NCBI GenBank assembly: GCA_947178085.1
Contig: CAMWWS010000094.1
Coordinates: 1-9,034 of the forward strand
From: an uncultured Lachnospiraceae bacterium
GTDB lineage: Bacteria; Bacillota_A; Clostridia; Lachnospirales; Lachnospiraceae
DNA: 9,034 nucleotides
Reading direction: 5' to 3'
A program made the position numbers and the translations under genes. Below are positions 1 to 5,869 of the stretch, piece by piece (the first letter of the stretch is position 1; every line of letters starts with the position of its first letter). The notes under the pieces were generated by a model, which did no database searches, was not told the origin of the DNA, and saw nothing but the letters and a program-made list of their open reading frames with translations.

Positions 1-60
1 CTACAATTGTTGTATCGTTTATGACATATGAATAAATATCTTACTTATATTAGATTTAAC

Positions 61-89
61 TTGCAGAGTTTGGATAATTAAGTCATAAT
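61..89 (+). promoter_or_regulatory. Candidate promoter for the membrane protein gene
   Basis: TTGCAG at 61-66 and CATAAT at 84-89 are separated by 17 bases, a sigma-A-like arrangement with a weak -35 and a good -10. It lies about 40 bases upstream of the start codon at 131. It is a pattern match only, in AT-rich DNA where chance matches are common. I see nothing else in the first 130 bases. Confidence 0.35.
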
Positions 90-130
90 AGAGAAAAATA
101 GTGTTGTGAAATTGGAGGCGAAGAATATTT

Positions 131-619
131 ATGAAAAATCCGGGAAATGAATTGCTACAGTTTTTGGGCGGACTTGCCATGTTGATTGTGGGCCTTTATA
201 TTCTGGCGCAAAAGGTTATGGTTTCATCATCATTTTTGGGAGGTATGAGACTTGGCGGTCTGAGTATGAACAATGGCATGATTATAATACCGCTTATTAT
301 AGGAATTATTTGGATGTTTGCTTCCGGCGGCAGCTTTATATCTAAAGTGTTTACCGGTATGAGCGTACTTCTTATTGTTGCGGCAATAGTTATTTCTACC
401 AATATATCTCTTGTGCATATGTCATTATATGAATGGGTTATAATTTTGGTGCTTATTTTTGGCGGAGTTGGAATACTGGCGAAAATCCTGCTTGCTTCCC
501 GTTCAGCAGATAAAGAGGAAAAAGCAGATAGAGTAGAGATAGAAGACAACCGTAAGAAGGCGCTCGACATAGAGAAGAAAATAGATAAAGAGATAGAACA
601 GATAAAAAATGAAAAATAG
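131..619 (+). CDS. Small four-helix membrane protein of unknown function
   Basis: This 162-residue protein is not one I can name. It has four hydrophobic stretches, at roughly residues 10-30, 48-66, 70-92 and 100-122, rich in Gly, Ile, Leu and Val. They are followed by a highly charged Lys/Glu/Asp tail (about 125-162) that is probably a cytoplasmic helix or coiled coil. No catalytic motif is visible. The ATG at 131 is supported by GGAGG at 114-118, a slightly long 12-base spacing, and by a candidate promoter upstream. The next gene on the same strand is a broken polysaccharide deacetylase 80-90 bases downstream, so this gene probably belongs to the host chromosome rather than the inserted element. 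A membrane role is inferred; the function is unknown. Confidence 0.75.
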   Translation: MKNPGNELLQFLGGLAMLIVGLYILAQKVMVSSSFLGGMRLGGLSMNNGMIIIPLIIGIIWMFASGGSFISKVFTGMSVLLIVAAIVISTNISLVHMSLYEWVIILVLIFGGVGILAKILLASRSADKEEKADRVEIEDNRKKALDIEKKIDKEIEQIKNEK

Positions 620-707
620 GTAGCTATAGAAAAGGTCTCCAAAAATATTTTCAAAGATTGGAGTTCACCGGCATATACTGTATAAATGATAGTATAGGGT
701 GGTTTTC

Positions 708-1028
708 ATGAGTGAAAATAAGAGGACGTGGAATGAAAAAATTAAACTTATTTTAAATGAGTTGGAAGGCAAGAAGCCGTACAAGGTGCAGAAGAGGGAA
801 TATCCTGAGACAGAAGAGATGAATAAGGCAGAGCTAAGGCAAGACATTATAATGCACGCCGTGATGTCTGTGGCATTTCTGCTTGCTACAATGGCACTGA
901 TTCGAGGTATTGCCAGAGTATTACCGAATTCGGTTACCGTCAGCAATACAGTAAATGGGAGAGAACTTCCCATTTATTGCGTAGAGACCGATAAAAAACA
1001 GATTGCACTCAGCTTTGACGCGGCATGA
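708..1028 (+). pseudogene. Polysaccharide deacetylase (PdaB-like), 5' fragment interrupted by a mobile element
   Basis: Only the N-terminal 106 codons are present. They encode a charged cytoplasmic segment (residues 1-45), one membrane anchor (about 46-71), then the family hallmark CVETDKKQIALSFDAA. In intact Clostridia/Bacillus polysaccharide deacetylases of the PdaB/NodB type this continues as WG and into the NodB hydrolase domain. The Asp of SFDAA (residue 104) is the first residue of the metal/catalytic motif, so the break leaves no enzyme. Reading ends in TGA at 1026-1028, where TGG would be expected. I chose ATG at 708 over GTG at 699 because AGGGTGG (696-702) gives a normal five-base spacing to it. 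Such enzymes modify peptidoglycan or related glycans, and PdaB itself is a sporulation protein. The 3' part should lie beyond the far end of the element. Confidence 0.8.
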
Positions 1029-1036
1029 GGGGGCGG
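1018..1036. other. Left attachment site / host-element junction (candidate attL)
   Basis: The deacetylase reading frame agrees with its family up to GCGGCATG (1020-1027) and then diverges into a stop. The recombinase gene ends nine bases later, at 1037. Large serine integrases normally sit right next to one attachment site. The exact crossover dinucleotide cannot be fixed without the right end, because the core repeat shared with attR lies outside the window. Confidence 0.6.
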
Positions 1037-2584
1037 TCAGTTGCGGAAACGATAGACCACTTTTATCTTGTTATTCTGATAGATTTTGATTTCATGGAGC
1101 ATGGAAGTTACGATTTCCCTGTCCAGATGTTCCACTTCGCGATATTCCAGCATATGCTTAACCCATGGTAGAGACAAAATATCCGGAAGTTCTCTTGCGG
1201 GTTCTTGGGATTCCAAACTTTCGAGATGTTTTTTAAGGAGTTCTTCTTTGAACGCATAGTCCTGTCTGTAAGCGGTAAACTCTTCTTTGGAAAGAAGTTC
1301 TTCACGGTAATCTTCATAGACACTTTTTTTCAGTCTCCTAATACGATTCAGTTCCGCGAGTATTTGTTTTTTTTCATGCCTGTGTCCGGGCTTAATGTCG
1401 GGTCTTTCCGATTTTTGGTTCATTATGATTTCTTTCGGGATGTTTACATGATGCAGAATTGTATTCAAATCTTCAAGCAGTATATCTTCCAATGTTTCAT
1501 ATGATATTTTGTGTGGAGTACAGGCATACCGTCCGGAGCGCACATAGCTTCCACAATAGTAACAGATGCCGGAAGAGTTGTTTTTCTTGACGAGCGCCCG
1601 ACCGCAGTCTCCGCACTTTAAGAAGCCTGCCAGAACAGACGTATTGGAAGTCAGGTCAAGGCTTCTGGTCCGGCGGTTCAGCGTATCCTGTGTTTTTTCC
1701 CATGTATCCTTATCGATGATTGCGTCATGAGTTCCCGGCACGATTATCCAGTCTTCGGGTTGTTTTGTCTGGGTTTTTCCTCTCATTTGCTGGTATTTTC
1801 GACCCTGAACCATGTTTCCGAGATACATTTCATTCTGCAGAATGCGGTGGATGGTCGAATAGCTCCAATAGGATGAATTATCCATATGGTTAGCATTTCG
1901 GTAATGCTCGCCGTTCGCTCTTTTATAGGCAGAAGGGCAGAGAATACCCTCCTCATTCAGAATGCCTGCAATTCGGAGTTTTCCATAGCCCGCGTTGTAG
2001 AGTCCGAAAATTCTGCGCACAATACCGGCGGCATATTCATCTATGACCAGTCTGTTCTTATCAGAAGGGGACTTCTTATAGCCATAGGAAGTAAAGGCTC
2101 CGATAAATTCTCCGGCTTTTTGCTTTGTCAGAACGGAAGCGTGGATTTTACGGGAAATATCCCGGGCATACTGCTCGTTAAAAATATTCTTAATGGGAAG
2201 GAGCATATCATAAGATTGTTCAAAGCTGTCAATATTATCCGTGACAGAAATGAATCTGACATTTCGCTCCGGAAAATATCGTTCAAGATATCTGCCTGTA
2301 TCTATGTAGTCGCGCCCGAACCGGGACAGGTCTTTAACGATGACGCAATTGACTTTTCCGGCTTCGATATCGCCTATCATCCGCCGGAATGCGGGGCGCT
2401 CATAATTCGTTCCGGAAAAGCCGTCGTCAATATAAATATCGTATACATGCAGTGTTTCTCTGCCGTTTATATAATCGGCGAGAAGTTTTTTCTGATTGAC
2501 AATGCTGTCACTTTCCGCCTTGTCTCCGTCATCTTTGGATAATCTGATGTATTCCGCCACATAATAGAATCTTTCTTTTTTCAT
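1037..2584 (-). CDS. Large serine recombinase (SpoIVCA/TndX-type site-specific integrase)
   Basis: This 515-residue protein has the full large serine recombinase layout. The N-terminal resolvase domain (about 1-150) carries the nucleophile in YIRLSKDD (Ser16) and the conserved arginine segment VKDLSRFGRDYI (84-94). The Recombinase DNA-binding domain runs from about 160 to 270 (GYGKLRIAGILNEEGI, then the YWSYSTIHRILQNEMYLG signature at 239-256). The zinc ribbon has C324, C327, C341/C344 and C355. A charged coiled-coil segment (about 400-465) precedes a basic C-terminus. It catalyses integration and, usually with a directionality factor, excision through a 2-bp staggered exchange. Length is normal and no frameshift is seen. 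Its stop codon abuts the interrupted deacetylase, marking the target site. The start overlaps the stop of the small upstream ORF (ATGA at 2584-2581), so translation is probably coupled. TnpX/TndX transposases of Clostridium elements have the same architecture. Confidence 0.93.
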   Translation of the reverse strand: MKKERFYYVAEYIRLSKDDGDKAESDSIVNQKKLLADYINGRETLHVYDIYIDDGFSGTNYERPAFRRMIGDIEAGKVNCVIVKDLSRFGRDYIDTGRYLERYFPERNVRFISVTDNIDSFEQSYDMLLPIKNIFNEQYARDISRKIHASVLTKQKAGEFIGAFTSYGYKKSPSDKNRLVIDEYAAGIVRRIFGLYNAGYGKLRIAGILNEEGILCPSAYKRANGEHYRNANHMDNSSYWSYSTIHRILQNEMYLGNMVQGRKYQQMRGKTQTKQPEDWIIVPGTHDAIIDKDTWEKTQDTLNRRTRSLDLTSNTSVLAGFLKCGDCGRALVKKNNSSGICYYCGSYVRSGRYACTPHKISYETLEDILLEDLNTILHHVNIPKEIIMNQKSERPDIKPGHRHEKKQILAELNRIRRLKKSVYEDYREELLSKEEFTAYRQDYAFKEELLKKHLESLESQEPARELPDILSLPWVKHMLEYREVEHLDREIVTSMLHEIKIYQNNKIKVVYRFRN

Positions 2585-2727
2585 ATATATTCCAACGCCT
2601 TTCTATCTTTCTGCAATAGCGCTGTTTCCTGAGCGGAAAAAAAAATAAGGTGCGAACGGATAATCTGCTCCACAAGCTCTGAGACAGTGATATCTCCAAG
2701 AAATTCTCTTTCAATTGTGTAATCCAT
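2581..2727 (-). CDS. 48-residue ORF translationally coupled to the recombinase
   Basis: On the minus strand, ATG at 2727-2725 opens a 48-codon frame. It begins MDYTIEREFLGDITVSELVE, continues with an amphipathic helix-like segment, and ends in TGA at 2583-2581. The recombinase ATG (2584-2582) overlaps that stop in the arrangement ATGA, a common mark of coupled genes. I do not recognise a named family. Small acidic ORFs directly ahead of serine recombinases are frequent in Firmicute elements, and a role in recombinase control or directionality is only a guess. There is no clear Shine-Dalgarno sequence before the ATG. An in-frame TTG at 2760-2758 would add eleven residues, but its ribosome binding site is no better. 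Confidence 0.5.
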   Translation of the reverse strand: MDYTIEREFLGDITVSELVEQIIRSHLIFFSAQETALLQKDRKALEYI

Positions 2728-2884
2728 TGTTTTTTGAGTTTTCTGCTGCAATGCGTTCAACCTTCAATGACATAACCTTTTATAACAATATACGGCGTTT
2801 GCCGGCCTGATTATGTCCTTTTTTCGAAAAGTTTTTTATGAAATGTTTTGCAGAGAAAAAATTTTAAAAAATTTAAATTTACTG

Positions 2885-2913
2885 TTGACAAATTTGATAT
2901 GTTAATATATTAT
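2885..2913 (+). promoter_or_regulatory. Promoter of the NAD operon
   Basis: A perfect -35 TTGACA (2885-2890) is followed after exactly 17 bases by TATTAT (2908-2913), one mismatch from the sigma-A consensus. Transcription would start near 2920, leaving a leader of about 50 bases before the ribosome binding site AAGGAG (2961-2966). It is by far the best promoter match I found by eye, and it sits ahead of the first gene of the operon. The -10 lies between the arms of the inverted repeat at 2900-2924, which implies repression. Confidence 0.75.
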
Positions 2914-2924
2914 TGTTATTAACA
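2900..2924. promoter_or_regulatory. Perfect inverted repeat over the -10: candidate repressor operator
   Basis: TGTTAATA (2900-2907) and TATTAACA (2917-2924) are exact reverse complements separated by nine bases, a 25-base palindromic site centred on 2912. It covers the -10 and the likely transcription start, where a bound dimer would block RNA polymerase. The obvious candidate to bind it is the NrtR-like protein encoded at the end of the operon; NrtR regulators are known to bind palindromes at NAD-salvage promoters. That pairing is inferred. AT-rich DNA produces palindromes by chance, but eight matched pairs placed exactly on a good promoter is unlikely to be accidental. Confidence 0.6.
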
Positions 2925-2972
2925 AAAGAATAGTATCAAAAACAATCAAGCTAATTTTGAAAGGAGTAGGAA

Positions 2973-3500
2973 ATGAATATGAAAAAGGTATTGGTAGTAG
3001 TGGATATGCAGAAGGATTTTATTGACGGAGCATTGGGAACAAAGGAAGCGGTCGCAATCGTCGAAAAGGCAGCAGCTGAAATCGAGCGCTTCACCGGTAA
3101 AATTTTTGTGACAATGGATACTCATCAGAGCAATTATCTGGAAACAGCCGAAGGGAAAAAGCTTCCGGTTCCGCACTGTATCAAGGGGACAGACGGATGG
3201 CTGTTGAACGAAAAGATACAGGCGGCGTTATCCGGAAAAGATTACGTGACGCTTGAAAAAGGAACTTTTGGTTCCACGAAGTTAGTCGATGAGGTTCGTG
3301 AAATCGGACGCCAGGAGGAGTTGGAAATTGAATGCTTTGGTCTTTGCACTGACATATGTGTCGTTTCTAACGTGTTACTGTTAAAAGCTAATTTTCCGGA
3401 AGCAAAAATTACGGTCAAAGCGGACTGCTGTGCGGGCGTGACACCGGAGAGCCATGAGGCTGCTTTGAAAACAATGGAAATGTGTCAGATTGAAGTGTAA
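2973..3500 (+). CDS. pncA: Nicotinamidase-type cysteine hydrolase (isochorismatase fold)
   Basis: This 175-residue protein has the isochorismatase-like fold and all three catalytic residues of nicotinamidases: Asp11 in VVVDMQKDF, Lys96 in EKGTFGS and nucleophile Cys129 in GLCTDICVV. The metal-site residues Asp49 and His51 lie in TMDTHQSNY. PncA enzymes hydrolyse nicotinamide to nicotinate and ammonia in the cytoplasm. Other amidohydrolases share the fold, so substrate is assigned partly from context: the downstream genes are all NAD-related. The subtype, with LPVPHCIKGTDGW and GVTPESH, is a short form common in Clostridia. ATG at 2973 has AAGGAG six bases upstream (2961-2966); ATG at 2979 is a less well-spaced alternative. 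It is the first gene of the operon, 29 bases before the Prs-like gene. In this pathway it would supply nicotinate and also release ammonia that the NadE reaction needs. Confidence 0.8.
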   Translation: MNMKKVLVVVDMQKDFIDGALGTKEAVAIVEKAAAEIERFTGKIFVTMDTHQSNYLETAEGKKLPVPHCIKGTDGWLLNEKIQAALSGKDYVTLEKGTFGSTKLVDEVREIGRQEELEIECFGLCTDICVVSNVLLLKANFPEAKITVKADCCAGVTPESHEAALKTMEMCQIEV

Positions 3501-3529
3501 GAAGTTTAAAGACAGACAGGAGGGCAACT

Positions 3530-4345
3530 ATGATCAGAATCAATAAAAACGACGTGCATGTCAATAAGTTTCCCGACGGAACACTTTTATTAAAAGAACA
3601 AATTTTAGGGGATTGCAGTCAGAATGAAAAAAGGCGGAAAGCGACAATTACCTGGTTGTTTGAAAATAACGAAGAGCTGGTGACGCTTATCTATCTGGCG
3701 GGGCATCTTAGAACGCACGGAATATCAGAGTTGTCTCTCGACATGCCCTATATCCCGAATGCCCGCCAGGACCGCGTGAAAGCGACGGAAGATGTTTTTA
3801 CATTAAAATATTTTGCGGAAGTTATCAACTTGCTGGATTTTGATTCCGTTACCGTGCTGGATCCGCATTCTTCTGTCAGCGAAGCCTTAATTGATAAAAT
3901 TCAGGTGAGAACGCCGGAAACTTTTGTCAGAAAGGTCATTGACAGAATCGGAGGTACGGAAGAACTTACGATGTTTTATCCTGATGAAGGGGCGTGCAAA
4001 CGGTATTCAGGGATGTTCCGCCTGCCTTATGCATTCGGAATCAAGAACCGGGACTGGAAGACGGGAGATATCAAAGGGCTGGATGTATCCGGTATGACGG
4101 ACTGCATTCGCGGTAAAAAGATTCTGATCATAGACGACATTTCCAGTAAGGGCGGTACTTTTTATTTCAGCGCTAAAAAACTGAAAGAGCTGGGAGCAAA
4201 GGAGATTTATCTGTATATTTCGCATTGTGAGAACACAATTCTGGAAGGCGATGTCCTGACGAGCGGACTGATTGAGAAGGTTTTCACTACCAACAGTATT
4301 TTTACAAAAAAAGACGAAAGGATAGAGGTGTTTGATTATGAATAA
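3530..4345 (+). CDS. Divergent Prs-like protein (PRPP synthetase or ADP-ribose pyrophosphate synthetase, Adps-like)
   Basis: This 271-residue protein belongs to the ribose-phosphate pyrophosphokinase family but is about 40 residues shorter than normal Prs, which is near 315, because it starts almost at the FPDG motif (14-17). Retained elements are NARQDR (77-82, ATP site), VLDPHSS (109-115, metal-binding His), KNR (172-174, equivalent to the catalytic Lys/Arg loop) and the acidic loop start IDD (201-203). The ribose-phosphate loop is altered: DDISSKGGT (202-210) where canonical enzymes have an Asp-Thr pair before GGT. Two readings fit. It may make PRPP from ribose 5-phosphate, or it may pyrophosphorylate ADP-ribose, as described for Adps of the phage NARP1 pathway. 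The changed sugar-phosphate loop and the pairing with a NAMPT-like gene favour the second, by inference. AGGAGG at 3518-3523 supports the ATG at 3530. Its end overlaps the next gene by eight bases. Confidence 0.75.
   Translation: MIRINKNDVHVNKFPDGTLLLKEQILGDCSQNEKRRKATITWLFENNEELVTLIYLAGHLRTHGISELSLDMPYIPNARQDRVKATEDVFTLKYFAEVINLLDFDSVTVLDPHSSVSEALIDKIQVRTPETFVRKVIDRIGGTEELTMFYPDEGACKRYSGMFRLPYAFGIKNRDWKTGDIKGLDVSGMTDCIRGKKILIIDDISSKGGTFYFSAKKLKELGAKEIYLYISHCENTILEGDVLTSGLIEKVFTTNSIFTKKDERIEVFDYE
4325..4330 (+). promoter_or_regulatory. Ribosome binding site that decides the NAMPT-like start
   Basis: GAGGTG at 4325-4330 lies seven bases before ATG 4338 and only one base before TTG 4332, so the ATG is the real start. 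The site is inside the end of the Prs-like gene, implying coupled translation of the two proteins. Confidence 0.6.
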
Positions 4346-5807
4346 GACAAATCCGATGTTGTTGATTGATTATTATAAAGCGGTACATGCAGAGATGCTT
4401 CCTGAGAAGATAACTAAATCGGTCTCTTATTTTACACCTAGAATGAGCAGAATAGCGCGATGGGATAAAGTGGTCATGTTCGGACTGCAGGGATTTATAA
4501 AAACTTATTTAATTGATTATTTTAACAAGGAATTTTTTGAAAGACCGTTCGAGGATGTAATAGCGGAATATAAACGAGTTCTGGATCATACGCTGGGGGA
4601 GGGAGTATACGGTATTGAGAAGATAGAGAAGCTTCACAGGCTGGGATACCTGCCGATTGAAATCGTTGCGCTGCCCGAAGGAACAAGAGTCCCTGTGCAT
4701 GTGCCCATGTTCGGCATTACAAATACGCATCCTGATTTCGCATGGCTTCCGCAGGCATTGGAAAGTCTTATATCTGCAGAAAGCTGGCATCCTATGATTG
4801 CCGCTACGGTAGGTTATACTTATCGTGAAATTGTGAACAGATATTATGACCAGACATGTGATGACAGTCTCGAAAAGGCAAAAGCACTCGGTGCGTTTGA
4901 TTTTAGAGGAGAAGAATGCACAGAATCGGCCATTAAGGCAGGAGCGGGCTGGTGTCTTTCTTTTCTGAATACGGCGACAGTGCCGGTCGTTCCCTATCTG
5001 GAACAGCTGTACTGCTGCGACTGCACTAAGGAGCTGGTCGCTTTTGGAAGCCCAAGCACGGAACATGCGGTCATGTGCAGTAATTTTGCAGTGGATGGTG
5101 ACGAAATCACTTTTCTGCGGAGACTGCTAACTGAAATCTACCCGAATGCGAGCGTTTCGGTGGTTCTTGATTCTTATGATTATTGGAATGTGATTGATAA
5201 CATACTGCCACAGCTGAAAGAAGAAATCTTAAGTCACAACGGATGTATGTTAATGCGCGGTGATTCCGGCGATTGTGTGGAAGTTGTTACAAAGACCGTT
5301 TTCAAGTTGTGGGAAGAATTTGGCGGAACAATAAACAGTAAAGGATATAAAGTGCTGAATCCTCATGTAAAGGCGATTTACGGAGATTCCATTACCGTAC
5401 AGCGGTGTGAGCAAATTTACAATATTTTGGAAAAAAATGGCTTTGCCTGCTCCAATGTGGCACTCGGCGTCGGTTCATTTTCTTTCCAGTGTATTGAAGA
5501 GGAGGGAATATTGAAACCATTTACGAGAGATACGTTCAGTTCATGCATCAAAGCGACTTACTGCGAAATTGACGGAAAGCCCTACCCGATTTTTAAAGAC
5601 CCGAAGGACGGAGGTTTCAAAAAGTCTCAGAAAGGCTGCTGTATCGTATCAGAAGAAAACGGAGAACTACAGTACAGGGATGAACTGAATTGGGAAGAGG
5701 CAGCTTCCGATGGAAATCTTTTGCAGACTGTATTCAAGGATGGCGTTCTGATAAAAGAACAGTCGTTATTGGAAATTCGGAACCGGTTACATGCGGGAGC
5801 GTTTTAG
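4338..5807 (+). CDS. NAMPT-like (nicotinamide/nicotinate) phosphoribosyltransferase, Namat-like candidate
   Basis: This 489-residue protein matches the NAMPT/NadV family along its whole length and at normal size. By eye alignment to human NAMPT I see Tyr13 (Y18), Phe187 (F193), Arg190 (R196), catalytic His243 in STEHAVM (H247), Asp278 in VLDSYD (D279), Arg307 and Asp309 in RGDSG (R311, D313), then SKGYKVLNP and IFKDP. Two departures stand out. The position of human Asp219 is Ala213 in NTATV, and the Gly-rich phosphate loop GSGGGLLQ reads GVGSFSFQ (377-384) with about nine extra residues before TRD. NAMPT joins nicotinamide to PRPP giving NMN; the related Namat of NARP1 joins it to ADP-ribose pyrophosphate giving NAD+. 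Substrate here is therefore uncertain: nicotinamide or nicotinate, PRPP or ADPR-PP. It overlaps the Prs-like gene by eight bases, which suggests the two act in sequence. Family assignment is strong; exact activity is not. Confidence 0.88.
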   Translation: MNKTNPMLLIDYYKAVHAEMLPEKITKSVSYFTPRMSRIARWDKVVMFGLQGFIKTYLIDYFNKEFFERPFEDVIAEYKRVLDHTLGEGVYGIEKIEKLHRLGYLPIEIVALPEGTRVPVHVPMFGITNTHPDFAWLPQALESLISAESWHPMIAATVGYTYREIVNRYYDQTCDDSLEKAKALGAFDFRGEECTESAIKAGAGWCLSFLNTATVPVVPYLEQLYCCDCTKELVAFGSPSTEHAVMCSNFAVDGDEITFLRRLLTEIYPNASVSVVLDSYDYWNVIDNILPQLKEEILSHNGCMLMRGDSGDCVEVVTKTVFKLWEEFGGTINSKGYKVLNPHVKAIYGDSITVQRCEQIYNILEKNGFACSNVALGVGSFSFQCIEEEGILKPFTRDTFSSCIKATYCEIDGKPYPIFKDPKDGGFKKSQKGCCIVSEENGELQYRDELNWEEAASDGNLLQTVFKDGVLIKEQSLLEIRNRLHAGAF

Positions 5808-5817
5808 GAATATGAAA

Positions 5818-5834
5818 AAGACGGGCGGCGTCTT
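5818..5834 (+). other. Small intergenic hairpin within the operon
   Basis: AAGACG (5818-5823) and CGTCTT (5829-5834) form a perfect six-pair stem around a five-base GC-rich loop in the 62-base gap between the NAMPT-like gene and nadE. No T tract follows, so a full terminator is unlikely. It could protect or process mRNA ends or reduce read-through. Confidence 0.3.
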
Positions 5835-5869
5835 ATTGGAGTTGATAAGTAATAAGGAGGAGAGGGGAT

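Larger units (their letters stand above)
2728..2972. other. Divergent intergenic region between recombinase and NAD operon
   Basis: This 245-base AT-rich spacer separates the minus-strand recombinase unit from the plus-strand operon. It holds the operon promoter and inverted repeat described separately. It also holds a weak hairpin, CTTTT-TTCG-AAAAG (2818-2831), followed by six T residues. The stem is AU-only, so I do not call it a terminator. A promoter for the recombinase should lie here on the minus strand, but I cannot identify one confidently. Confidence 0.6.

Noticed and set aside
637..663. CTCCAA/TTGGAG inverted repeat downstream of the membrane protein as a terminator
   Set aside because: Six-pair stem with a 15-base loop and no following T tract.
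2818..2837. Hairpin plus T run in the divergent region as a terminator
   Set aside because: The five-pair stem is almost entirely A-T, and no plus-strand gene ends upstream for it to terminate.
4332..4337. TTG at 4332 as the start of the NAMPT-like gene
   Set aside because: It would sit one base after GAGGTG; ATG 4338 has a seven-base spacing and matches the family N-terminus.
4509..5066. 185-codon minus-strand ORF inside the NAMPT-like gene
   Set aside because: Opposite-strand shadow of a strongly conserved gene; Cys/Arg/Phe-rich composition and no recognisable domain. Other long opposite-strand ORFs (for example 1886-2542 and 8097-8477) are rejected for the same reason.
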